Shown here: one piece after another, positions 8,423 to 16,347 of the stretch
How the letters are laid out: the number at the start of each line of letters is the position of its first letter
Position numbering within the stretch: position 1 is the first letter of the stretch
Assembly: GCF_050410795.1 (NCBI RefSeq)
Contig: NZ_CP191258.1
Location: 1,364,001 to 1,428,000, forward strand
Source of the DNA: Fontivita pretiosa
Lineage (GTDB): Bacteria > Planctomycetota > Phycisphaerae > Tepidisphaerales > Tepidisphaeraceae
Direction of reading: 5' to 3'
DNA length: 64,000 nucleotides
Position numbers and translations under genes: made by a program
The notes under the pieces: generated by a model
The model's database searches: none
Told to the model about the DNA's origin: nothing
The model's input: only the letters and a program-made list of their open reading frames with translations

Positions 8423-9195
8423 GGGTTTTGACTCACCTGATCAGTTGGCCTCAGCACTGTGCGTGCGTGATCGAGCAGACCGCGCAATCGGACGGGGCGG
8501 AGGCGGTCGATTGCCGGGCGCAGCGCGTACCCCGGCACGCCGAACTCCGCCGCCAGGCATTCGCTGGCCGCGCCATTGTCCGTCGGAACCCCAATCCGGG
8601 CCAGCCGACTGGCGATGACCCCCAGCGGGGCGACCAGCTCCAGCGCCAGCTCATCGGCGTGTTCCTCGGCCCGAACGACGTGCGTGTGTGCGGCGCAGGG
8701 CTGTTCGGCGCGGTGTCGTGGGACCAGGTGCAGGTGCGGTCCAAAGCGAAGTCGGGCCAGCAGCGCGTGCAGACGCTCGCGCTCGGTCGGTGGACGATCC
8801 CCATCCAGTACCGCCAGCGCATCAGTTCCCATCGCCCGCACGACCGCATTCCGTGGTCGCTGGTAATCGAGGATGAAATGTGCCACTTCGTGGGCAATGG
8901 TCAGGCGCTGCTCGGCCGGGTCATCGGTGCCGCAGACGAACACGATCCCTGCGCCGCGATAGGCGAACAGACAGCCGCGCAGTTCCTCGTCGCGAACCGC
9001 CGCCGCCAACCGGTGCAGCCGCGAGAGGAAGCTGGCCACGCCGGGAACCTGCGGACTTGGCCACTTGGCGATCCACAGGGGCAGTGCGATGGGGACGGCG
9101 GCTTCGATCGGCGCCGGAAAGGCCGCGGGTGGCCAGGGCATGCCCGCGTCATGCCAGAAACCCGCCGCGATTTGCTCGATCGAGCGGCGATTCAT
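8419..9195 (-). CDS. ImmA/IrrE-type zinc metallopeptidase
   Basis: A 258-residue protein with the zincin motif HEVAH at 102-106 (LTIAHEVAHFILDYQ) and a downstream third-ligand segment EEHADELALELVAP near 177-190, the arrangement of ImmA/IrrE (COG2856) peptidases. Known members cleave repressors or antitoxins after DNA damage or phage signals (ImmA of ICEBs1, IrrE of Deinococcus). No DNA-binding domain is fused here. It is coupled by ATGA overlaps to the small helical gene upstream and the NurA-like gene downstream. That placement suggests it controls the operon, possibly by cutting the small protein or the sigma factor; this is inference. Confidence 0.82.
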   Translation of the reverse strand: MNRRSIEQIAAGFWHDAGMPWPPAAFPAPIEAAVPIALPLWIAKWPSPQVPGVASFLSRLHRLAAAVRDEELRGCLFAYRGAGIVFVCGTDDPAEQRLTIAHEVAHFILDYQRPRNAVVRAMGTDALAVLDGDRPPTERERLHALLARLRFGPHLHLVPRHRAEQPCAAHTHVVRAEEHADELALELVAPLGVIASRLARIGVPTDNGAASECLAAEFGVPGYALRPAIDRLRPVRLRGLLDHARTVLRPTDQVSQNP

Positions 9196-9596
9196 CCATT
9201 TTCTCCCGGGCGGCGACGACGCGAGGGGCGTTGGCGGCGGCGTGCGGCCAGCAGCGAGCCGGCCGCACCGTGCTCAGGCGCGATGCTGATCCCCCGCAGC
9301 ACCTGCACCTGCCGCACCATCGCCGCCAACGCCGACGCGTTGAGGCCGAACTCCCCAGCCAGCGCCGCCACGTCCTGCGCGAAATGTTCCTCGCGCGGAA
9401 GCGGGCACAGGGCCAGCTCGTCCAGCCGCTCCAGGCGGACCCCCAGCCGCCGAGCGATCGCGTCGGCGCTGGCGGCGGTGGCTGCGGTCTCCAGTCGCCG
9501 CAGGCTGGCGAAAACCCACGCCAAAAAACGCGGATCACCCTCCAGCCGCTGCACCGCCCGCCGCACAGCCCGCTCACCAGGACCCCGCTTGTTCAT
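9192..9596 (-). CDS. Small helical hypothetical protein in the sigma/peptidase module
   Basis: A 134-residue, mostly helical protein with a basic tail (SRRRRPGENG). The central part ASADAIARRLGVRLERLDELALC could form a helix-turn-helix-like unit, but I do not recognise a family. The ATG at 9596 overlaps the sigma-factor stop as ATGA, and its own stop overlaps the peptidase start in the same way. Its position between a sigma factor and an ImmA-type peptidase makes an anti-sigma or antitoxin-like substrate role plausible, but nothing in the sequence proves it. Confidence 0.65.
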   Translation of the reverse strand: MNKRGPGERAVRRAVQRLEGDPRFLAWVFASLRRLETAATAASADAIARRLGVRLERLDELALCPLPREEHFAQDVAALAGEFGLNASALAAMVRQVQVLRGISIAPEHGAAGSLLAARRRQRPSRRRRPGENG

Positions 9597-10210
9597 CTTC
9601 CCGCCCCCTTTCGCTTCAGTTTGATGCGGATCCGATCCCTGGCCCGCTTCAGCTCCCGCCGCCACTGCTCCACCGGCAGGTGCTCCAAACCCAGCGCCTG
9701 GATCAGCCGGCCCACATCCTGCTCTCCATCGGCCAGCAGCTTCACGAACGCCACCTCTTGCGAGTTGTCCAGCATGGCCAGGCACCGCTGCAACTGCTCC
9801 CCTGCGATATACACCTCCAGAGGGTCTTTGGCGACATGACGTAAGCTGGGGCCGGTATGATTGGGGTCGGCCGCGGCACGCTCGCGCCTTTTCAGCCGCA
9901 GCTCGCCGCGACGCAGATTCAGCAGCCTGTTCGCGGCGACCTTGAACAGAAACGCTTCCAGCGTCACGCCTCGCGAGCGGTCAAAGCGTTCGGGTCGCTC
10001 GATCAGTTTGAGAATTGCGTCGATCGCCGCATCGTGCCGGATTGTCTCGTCGATATGCCGGTATCTGCCCGCCAGCGCCACCGCCAGGGCGTGCAATGCG
10101 GCGGCCATGAACGGACCCTGGGCGGCGGGATCCCGGTCGCAAAGGCGTTGATGCAAGTGTGCGAGCGTGTTCGTATTCGTATCAGATCCTGGCTCGTGTG
10201 CTGCCGCCAA
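9593..10210 (-). CDS. ECF-like sigma-70 family factor
   Basis: About 205 residues from a TTG start at 10210, chosen because AAGGGGGTG precedes it and because the next upstream start (ATG 10264) would overlap the methyltransferase by 83 bases. Region 2 is recognisable: HDAAIDAILKLIERPERFDRSRGVTLEAFLFKVAANRLLN, with the usual Arg/Asn pattern. The C-terminal third (LDNSQEVAFVKLLADGEQD to LKRARDRIRIKLKR) looks like a shortened or diverged region 4. Within the operon it overlaps the methyltransferase end by 29 bases and the next gene by ATGA. It probably directs transcription of this operon or of a small regulon linked to the peptidase. Confidence 0.72.
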   Translation of the reverse strand: MAAAHEPGSDTNTNTLAHLHQRLCDRDPAAQGPFMAAALHALAVALAGRYRHIDETIRHDAAIDAILKLIERPERFDRSRGVTLEAFLFKVAANRLLNLRRGELRLKRRERAAADPNHTGPSLRHVAKDPLEVYIAGEQLQRCLAMLDNSQEVAFVKLLADGEQDVGRLIQALGLEHLPVEQWRRELKRARDRIRIKLKRKGAGR

Positions 10211-11630
10211 TTCGCACCCCCTTGTGGTGTTCCATCGGCTTGCGAAACACCACGCAGTGCTCATGTGTCATCGGCCCGTCAAAACCGAAAGGCCCCGTGG
10301 GAAACCGCCGCCGATCCGACGCGATGGTTCTTGGCCGGGATTGGATCAGCTCCAGACCCGCGCAGCGGCCCAGCGCGGCCAGAACAGCCGGCGCGCCGAT
10401 CCGCCGACCGCGAACCACGTTGTCCCCGATCACGTACAGCGCGTGTCCCCCGGGGCGCAACGCACGCCAACTCTGGTGCAGCACCTGCTCCAGATCGGCG
10501 TAGAACGCGCACAGCCGCCGGCCCAGAGGCTGCTGAGGCGACAGGTGCGACGGAAACAGCCGGCGAATTTCGCTGTGCTGCCGCAGCCACTGTTCGGCGT
10601 CAAAGCCCCCGGCGTACCGCAGCCCGATGTACTGGCTGCGGCTGACCAGCTCCGCCGCATCGTGCCCGTTCATCCAGCACACCGACGCGCGGTGTGAACG
10701 CGGGTAATCCACGGCATTGAAATACGGCGGCGAGGTCAGGATCAACGACTGGCTGCCCGCAGGCGCGTCCTCCAGTGGCTGGCGGGCGTCGTGCGGACAG
10801 ATCACCCGCAGCGGCCGGTCCGCAGGATCCGCCGCGCCGGCCGATGCGTAAATCCCGTGCAGTTGCCCCAGACACCATACCGCTCGATCCAGACGTCGAA
10901 GGTATGTCCCCAGCACGCGGTCCAGCGGTATGCGCTGCAATCGCCGGTGCGGTCGCGTGTGATCGATGTCCACCGCGTAGCTCAGCGTTGTCGGCCACTT
11001 GCTGATGATGCACGACGACAGTGCGATCAGGGCGACCTGCTGAAAATGCGGATCGTCGCAGCCACGCGCCTCCGTTGCGATCGCCGACAACGCCGCCACC
11101 ACCTGCGGCGGAAACCAGTAGTTCAACTCCGCAAACACCGGGATCGGCAGTTGCAGTGAACCCACATGCAGCACGGAGCCCGGAAGCGGCCTGGCCCGAC
11201 AGCCGTTGCTGCCCCAGTGCTCGGCGATGTTCCTGATCGCGTCGGCGACGCGCCGCACGAACGGCTGCTTCCAACGCTGGTACTGCTGCAAGGGACGCGC
11301 GGCGCACTTCACCGACGAGAGCATCCCGGCCAGAAGATCGATGTCGCACCCGACCGCCCGCCGTCTGTGCGCCGCCGCCGCGACCAGGCTTGTGCCGCTG
11401 CCGCAGAACGGATCGAACACGCTCTGCCCCGGCCGCGTGTACTGGAGGATCGCCGCTTCGGCCAGATCCGAGGAAAACCTCGCGCAGTATCCGTGGAATG
11501 AGTGCAGTCGTTCCAACTCGGCGGACAAGGACTTCCGCCCGGCGATGCCCCGCCGCCGAGACGCCTGCGCGGCGGGCAGGTTGTCGCGAACCAGATTGTC
11601 AGTGCCCAGGTGCTTGCGGCGCAGGCCCAT
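10182..11630 (-). CDS. Site-specific DNA methyltransferase, N4-cytosine type
   Basis: A 482-residue amino-methyltransferase. The AdoMet-binding motif I is VFDPFCGSGTSLV at 71-83, preceded by a motif X-like HSFHGYCARFSSDLAEAA. Catalytic motif IV is TSPPYFNAVDYPRSHR near 298-313; SPPY favours N4-cytosine methylation. The order motif X, I, about 200-residue variable region, then IV resembles the alpha-type layout, with the variable stretch as target recognition region. The ending contains GGHALYVIGDNVVRG. It is the first gene of the operon with sigma, peptidase, NurA-like and HerA genes. No restriction endonuclease of a standard type is adjacent, so it may protect host DNA from the NurA-HerA pair or act epigenetically. 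Confidence 0.85.
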   Translation of the reverse strand: MGLRRKHLGTDNLVRDNLPAAQASRRRGIAGRKSLSAELERLHSFHGYCARFSSDLAEAAILQYTRPGQSVFDPFCGSGTSLVAAAAHRRRAVGCDIDLLAGMLSSVKCAARPLQQYQRWKQPFVRRVADAIRNIAEHWGSNGCRARPLPGSVLHVGSLQLPIPVFAELNYWFPPQVVAALSAIATEARGCDDPHFQQVALIALSSCIISKWPTTLSYAVDIDHTRPHRRLQRIPLDRVLGTYLRRLDRAVWCLGQLHGIYASAGAADPADRPLRVICPHDARQPLEDAPAGSQSLILTSPPYFNAVDYPRSHRASVCWMNGHDAAELVSRSQYIGLRYAGGFDAEQWLRQHSEIRRLFPSHLSPQQPLGRRLCAFYADLEQVLHQSWRALRPGGHALYVIGDNVVRGRRIGAPAVLAALGRCAGLELIQSRPRTIASDRRRFPTGPFGFDGPMTHEHCVVFRKPMEHHKGVRIGGSTRARI

Positions 11631-11814
11631 GTTCTTCCGAAGGCTACAAACCAGACGCCGATGTCAGAACTGCCTGATGGATCATCCGCGCCGTGCGCAC
11701 GTTGTCAATTCCGCAATGGGCGGTCCGTCTCGACGATGCACCTGCACGGAGCGGGCGAGGATAAGGTTCTGACGTGCCCGGAGCCTGCCAGCTTTCGTGG
11801 CTATGGCGGGCGCG

Positions 11815-12819
11815 TCATGGATAGGGGTTCACATACACGTGTTTGCGATACAACGTCGTGACCTTCGGGTCGTCCGGACCCTTGCGTTTGTCGTAACTGA
11901 AGCTCTCGACGTGGCCATCCACCATCAGGGCGTTGCACACCGTATCGCCCAGGTGGCGGAATCGGACGTTCAGTCCATTCAGCGGCGTGCTGTCGTTGTT
12001 GTTGCGTGCATCATCGCGGTTGATGGTGGTGGTGCCCCACCACGACTTCATGCTGATGCTGGTGTCCGGTTGAAGCGGCGAGCCGGGAACATAGCGGTCG
12101 GTGAAGTAGGTCGTGGGATTGCCCCAGCCCATTGCACGTGCATAGTCCATCCCCCGTGCGACGGGGATATCCCAGCCTACCGACCAGACGTTGCCACGCA
12201 GCCACAGTGATGCATCAAAGATCAACGCGATCTCCGAAGGTCGCTTGATCCGGGCCATCGGATAGGGCTTGAAACGGGGCAGGTTGGGGTCGGCCGGCCC
12301 GTCACCCATGGCCGGCATCAGGCGGGGGTGACAGGTGTAATGGATCGCGCCCGAGCGTGCGGCGGCGCGGTCGTTCTCCACCGGTGCATCGGGGCAGCGG
12401 AACATGTCCTTCAGCCGGGCCATGTCCCCGCCACTGGCGTTGGCTTCGTTCCACGTCGAGCCGTAGCGGCTGTTCAGCGCCTGCATGAGGACCAGATCCC
12501 AGTGGGTGGCCTTGCGCCCGTCGTTGCCGCCGCCGTCCCAGTATCCCCATGGCAGCAATCCGCGACTGACGGATGTGACATAGATATTCAGCGCCTGTCC
12601 GATGGATCGCAGGTTTGCCTGGCAGGCGACCAGGCGTGCGTTGGCGCGTGCCCGGCCCAGCGTCGGCAGCAGGATCGCCACCAGGATCGCAACAATGCCG
12701 ATGACCACCAGCAGCTCGACGAGGGTAAAGCCAGCAGCCCGTGGCAGCAGACACGGATGTCGGGGCAGGCTGGGTGCCTGGGCACGGTTAGTCCGTTTAT
12801 AGAATTGAAAAGGGCACAT
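11815..12819 (-). CDS. Free-standing pseudopilin-like protein with GH/DG motif
   Basis: A 334-residue protein with a prepilin signal: basic leader, then AAGFTLVELLVVIGIVAI, with cleavage expected after Gly and Glu at position +5. The long soluble part carries LMVDGHVESF near the end, the DG motif shared by the large planctomycete/Lentisphaerae families of pseudopilin-like proteins. It is not in the main pilus locus, which begins 6 kb away. A LacI-type operator lies about 67 bases upstream of the start, and the divergent PEP-CTERM gene has a second copy, so the two are probably regulated together. No clear Shine-Dalgarno sequence precedes the ATG. Confidence 0.82.
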   Translation of the reverse strand: MCPFQFYKRTNRAQAPSLPRHPCLLPRAAGFTLVELLVVIGIVAILVAILLPTLGRARANARLVACQANLRSIGQALNIYVTSVSRGLLPWGYWDGGGNDGRKATHWDLVLMQALNSRYGSTWNEANASGGDMARLKDMFRCPDAPVENDRAAARSGAIHYTCHPRLMPAMGDGPADPNLPRFKPYPMARIKRPSEIALIFDASLWLRGNVWSVGWDIPVARGMDYARAMGWGNPTTYFTDRYVPGSPLQPDTSISMKSWWGTTTINRDDARNNNDSTPLNGLNVRFRHLGDTVCNALMVDGHVESFSYDKRKGPDDPKVTTLYRKHVYVNPYP

Positions 12820-12883
12820 GGGGCTCGAGCCTCGGTCTGCGTGCCTGCGGCGTCGTAGGCGGGGCCGGCGGCACTGGTGGCGA

Positions 12884-12901
12884 TAGGTAAACGCTTACCT
12901 A
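12884..12901. promoter_or_regulatory. LacI-family-type operator, copy 1
   Basis: TAGGTAAACGCTTACCTA is an 18-bp palindrome with one central mismatch and a central CG, the hallmark of LacI-family operators. Copy 2 at 13036-13049 shares GGTAAnCGnTTACC. It sits 67 bases before the pseudopilin start in the divergent promoter region. No LacI-type regulator gene is in the window. Confidence 0.65.
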
Positions 12902-13035
12902 AATTACAACAGGTCCGCTGGGCGGTCAAGCAAAATCCGCCCCGGGTCGCAGCCTTTCCCGCACATTGCCGCGGCTGATCGCGGACAAAATCAGCCAGAA
13001 TTTGCTTGCTCACCGGGAAGTTTGCGGTATCTTTG

Positions 13036-13049
13036 GGTAATCGGTTACC
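13036..13049. promoter_or_regulatory. LacI-family-type operator, copy 2
   Basis: GGTAATCGGTTACC matches the core of copy 1 at all positions of the pattern GGTAAnCGnTTACC. It lies 96 bases upstream of the PEP-CTERM gene at 13145. The 12820-13144 gap holds these two operators and presumably two divergent promoters, and no gene. Confidence 0.65.
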
Positions 13050-13144
13050 TCATTTCGGGGTCGCCGTCGGGAGAAGTGCGGGTATCATCGCATCCCTGAC
13101 GCCCCACCGGCCGACGGGGTGCTCGACTCATTTCGGAGGGACTT

Positions 13145-13834
13145 ATGCAGAGGGTGAGAATGCGCCGCGGGGGCATGTCCGCGGCATTGGCTACCGCCTT
13201 GGCGATCGGCGGGCTTGCGGGCTCGAGCCTGGCTGACGTGCAGATCGGCGACTGGGAACAGTCCACCGATGGCTGGATCGACTGGGGAACTGGCGCCGCC
13301 ATCGCGCCGCCCAAGTACACCTACAGCACCTCAGGCGTCACCAGCGGGGCCTATTCGCTTCAGGTCAATCAGACCGGCTGGAACCAGAACCTGGCGATCA
13401 AGCTCCAGAACAACGCTCTGGTGGACGACTTCATGGCGCACACCAAGCTGCGGATCGACCTGACGGTTCCGCAGACCAGCGAATCCGGCTGGGCCAAGAT
13501 CGAGGAGATCACGCTCAATGCACAGGGCGCCAGTTGGGGCGACTACAAGCTGACGGCGCCGATCCTGTTCGGCTGGCCGGCGGGCGGCGGAGGACCGCAG
13601 AGCACCACCCTGGTCTTCGACTACTCGGCGTACCTGAGCGATCCGGACGTGCTGGCTTTGGGGCACGACCCCTGGTGGGTGGAGATCATCATCACCACCA
13701 ACTCCGACGCCAGTCACGGCGTGTTCCAGTTCGACAATGCGCGGCTGACCGATCCGGTTCCCGAGCCGGCCGCCCTGGGTGTGGGCGGTGCGGTTTTGCT
13801 GGGACTGCTCGGCCGGCCGCGGCGGCGCGCCTGA
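13145..13834 (+). CDS. PEP-CTERM exported protein, short paralogue
   Basis: A 229-residue secreted protein. It has a signal peptide (basic start, hydrophobic stretch, cleavage near SSLADV), a roughly 170-residue domain and a C-terminal sorting signal VPEPAALGVGGAVLLGLLG followed by RPRRRA. PEP-CTERM signals are processed by exosortase, usually in exopolysaccharide-producing bacteria. The domain has an IGDWEQSTDGWIDWG start and a NLAIKLQNNALVDDF block that recur in the next gene, so the two are paralogues. The domain looks like a beta-sandwich carbohydrate-binding module, but this is inferred. GGAGGG lies four bases before the ATG. A LacI-type operator upstream suggests sugar-responsive control. 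Confidence 0.85.
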   Translation: MQRVRMRRGGMSAALATALAIGGLAGSSLADVQIGDWEQSTDGWIDWGTGAAIAPPKYTYSTSGVTSGAYSLQVNQTGWNQNLAIKLQNNALVDDFMAHTKLRIDLTVPQTSESGWAKIEEITLNAQGASWGDYKLTAPILFGWPAGGGGPQSTTLVFDYSAYLSDPDVLALGHDPWWVEIIITTNSDASHGVFQFDNARLTDPVPEPAALGVGGAVLLGLLGRPRRRA

Positions 13835-13913
13835 GGTGACGCGCCGTCATGACAATCCATCGTGACCTGTTGGCGGTTGTCTGAGCCAGGACGATCGCGA
13901 GGAGGATTTTGCC

Positions 13914-15749
13914 GTGTCATCATCAACATCCAGCAGGCGCGCCGGCCGCGCGCTCGCCGCTATCGCCGCCGCGTGCACGTTGTCCCTCCAGGCCGATCTT
14001 GTCGGCGATGTCGTCATTGGAGACTGGGAAAACAGCGACGACGGCTGGATCGAATGGAGCAGCCAGGAGCCGCTGGCGCCCCCGACCTTCACCTACGGCC
14101 CCACCGGCGCCACACGCGGTACCTCAGCCGTCAAGGTCATCCCCGACGCCACCTACGACCAGCACCTGGCCATCAAGCTCCAGAACCTGGGGCTGGTCGA
14201 TGACTTTCTGGCCAACACGCGATTCTCCATCGACGTGACCTGGGATCTTTCGGAATGGAACGGGCCGGGCACGTGGGCCAAGGTCGAGGCCCTGGTCGTC
14301 AATGCCGAGGGAACCGGATGGTCGGATCAGGGTGTGGCCGACATCGACACCGGCAATCCGAACTACCGCGGCGGCTGGGATCCGACCAATTTCGGATCCC
14401 TGCACACCCGCACGATGACCTGGGATTACTCGCACCTGCTCGACGGCGACCCGGGCAACGGCGAGATCAACACCGAGCCGGGGCATCCGTACTGGGTCGA
14501 GCTGGTGCTGATCACGACCTACGACAGCGCCTTTACGTCGGCGGCTTATCACTTCGACAACGCGCGGCTGTGGACGGTGGTGACCAATTCGCAATGGACC
14601 GGCGACGCGGACAACAACTGGAGCTCGGCAGGCAACTGGAATGGAGCTGTTCCCGGGGGCGTGGATCATGTGGCCAACTTTGGCTCCGTCGCCTCCGGTC
14701 GCTATCAGGTCAACGTCGATGTGCCGCGCACCCTCGGGGTGATCAACTTCGACAGTCCGGTCAGCTACACGCTTTCCGGCCCGGGCACGCTGAGCATGCA
14801 GGCCAGCGCCGGCGACCCGCGCATCAACGTGCTGTCCGGCAGCCACACCATCGCCGCTCCGCTGCGGCTGAACAACTGGCTGTTCGTGGACGTGGCCAAT
14901 GGAGCCTCGCTAAACGTGACCGGCGAGGTCCTGGCCACCGCCACCGGACGGGCGATCCGCAAGAACGGGCAGGGTCTGCTGAGCGTCGCACGGCTGGAGA
15001 CGGACGATATCGCGATCAACGCCGGCACGCTGGCCATCAGCGCCAAACCGACGGCAAACAGCCCCTCGGGCACGACCGTCACGGACGTGCTGACAGTGGC
15101 CGCGGGCGCGCGGCTGGACCTGAACAACAACAGCCTGATCGTCAACAGCGGCTCGCTGGCAACGGTGACCGCGTCGATCAAGTCGGCCCTTGAAAACGGC
15201 GGGAACTTCGACTGGCTTGGCCCGGGCATCGGCAGCACACAGGCCAATGTCCAGAACAGCACCGCCGGCAGCTTCCTGTACGGTCTTGGTGTGGTCCTGA
15301 ACGATTTGGCTCAGGTGGGAGGCAGCGGGCCGATCTACACGACCTTCGCCGGGCAGACACTCACCGGCAACGAGATCTTGGTGAAGTTCACGTACTTCGG
15401 CGATGCCGACCTGAGTGGCTCGATCGACGCCACCGACTACTCGCTGATCGACAACGGGTATGTCAACAGTCTCAGTGGCTGGATCAATGGGGACTTCGAC
15501 TACTCCGGCACGATCGACGCGACGGACTATGCCCTGATCGACAATGCGTACGTGAATCAGGCCGGTCCGTTGGCCGAGGCGCTCATTGCCGAGCACACCA
15601 AGCTGTTCGGCGGGGAGTACGTTGCGGCGCTGCGGGCGGTGCAGTCGGGCGTGGTTCCCGAGCCGGCGACGATGGGGATGCTCCTGATGCCGACGATGAT
15701 CGTCGCCGCCGCCGGATCGCGCCTGCGCCATCGCCGCGCGCCAGCGTAA
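13914..15749 (+). CDS. PEP-CTERM protein with beta-helix region and dockerin-like repeats
   Basis: A 611-residue secreted protein starting at GTG, preceded by GAGGAGGATTT. Order: signal peptide (1-30); a module (about 35-225) paralogous to the 13145 product (IGDWENSDDGWIEW, HLAIKLQNLGLVDDF); a Gly/Asn/Thr-rich repetitive region (about 230-480) starting SQWTGDADNNWSSAGNWNG, typical of autotransporter-like beta-helices; two dockerin-type calcium-binding repeats (GDADLSGSIDATDYSLIDN and GDFDYSGTIDATDYALIDN, about 495-547); and a PEP-CTERM signal VPEPATMGMLLMPTMIV followed by Arg-rich residues. It probably works at the cell surface on polysaccharide together with the preceding protein, 80 bases upstream. 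Confidence 0.85.
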   Translation: MSSSTSSRRAGRALAAIAAACTLSLQADLVGDVVIGDWENSDDGWIEWSSQEPLAPPTFTYGPTGATRGTSAVKVIPDATYDQHLAIKLQNLGLVDDFLANTRFSIDVTWDLSEWNGPGTWAKVEALVVNAEGTGWSDQGVADIDTGNPNYRGGWDPTNFGSLHTRTMTWDYSHLLDGDPGNGEINTEPGHPYWVELVLITTYDSAFTSAAYHFDNARLWTVVTNSQWTGDADNNWSSAGNWNGAVPGGVDHVANFGSVASGRYQVNVDVPRTLGVINFDSPVSYTLSGPGTLSMQASAGDPRINVLSGSHTIAAPLRLNNWLFVDVANGASLNVTGEVLATATGRAIRKNGQGLLSVARLETDDIAINAGTLAISAKPTANSPSGTTVTDVLTVAAGARLDLNNNSLIVNSGSLATVTASIKSALENGGNFDWLGPGIGSTQANVQNSTAGSFLYGLGVVLNDLAQVGGSGPIYTTFAGQTLTGNEILVKFTYFGDADLSGSIDATDYSLIDNGYVNSLSGWINGDFDYSGTIDATDYALIDNAYVNQAGPLAEALIAEHTKLFGGEYVAALRAVQSGVVPEPATMGMLLMPTMIVAAAGSRLRHRRAPA

Positions 15750-15986
15750 CGGCACTTGTCGTTCACGACGCAGCGCTGCCCGGCACCATCGCAGCAACCA
15801 ACTCGCCGCATGCGCGGACGTGGTGACCGATCACGCCCCCCCTCTCCGTTTAAATTAAAGCGCAACGGACGGACTGATGCCTGCCCAAGGCGGTCGTATC
15901 GCCACGCGCATTCTGCGCAGGATGCTGTGTGCCGGCGCGCCAAATCTTGCAACGCAACGTGCATTTTGATTGTATTACAGGCAGCT

Positions 15987-16187
15987 ATGCACGTTTACCG
16001 CCTCTACGTGAAGACTGAAGACGGTTGGGAGATGGCCTGTTCGGTCCTTGCATCCGATCCTCAGACGGCGATGGAGCAGGCGAAGATGCTCCTGAAGCCT
16101 GAGCACCGTGACAAGCCACTGTGCCTGCGAACCGACGCCGAGGGTCCGCCGCCCGCCGACTACGTTCCACCCAGCACCGGGACCTGA
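15987..16187 (+). CDS. Small conserved-looking hypothetical protein
   Basis: A 66-residue protein: MHVYRLYVKTEDGWEMACSV, then a helix with AMEQAKMLLKPEHRDKP and a Pro-rich tail. The frame shows a plausible beta-beta-alpha pattern and codon use like its neighbours. Its ATG is preceded by an AT-richer promoter-like segment (TTGATTGTATTACAGG) but no strong ribosome-binding site. I do not recognise a family. Confidence 0.5.
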   Translation: MHVYRLYVKTEDGWEMACSVLASDPQTAMEQAKMLLKPEHRDKPLCLRTDAEGPPPADYVPPSTGT

Positions 16188-16347
16188 GCCCAGCGTGATG
16201 CTGGCCGCGAGTCGCCAGGACGCTTGCCATCGCCACCGCCGCGAATCTGGGCGAAGTGGAGCATCGGGGTCGCCCCGCAGAAGGGGCAGGGTACTGCGTG
16301 CGGCCCCGGAGGCTGCCCTGGCCGCCGCCGGACCGTACAATGACGGC

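Noticed and set aside
9192..9596. 134-residue protein as a classical antitoxin
   Set aside because: No known antitoxin DNA-binding fold was recognised and no toxin pair is evident, so it was left as unknown.
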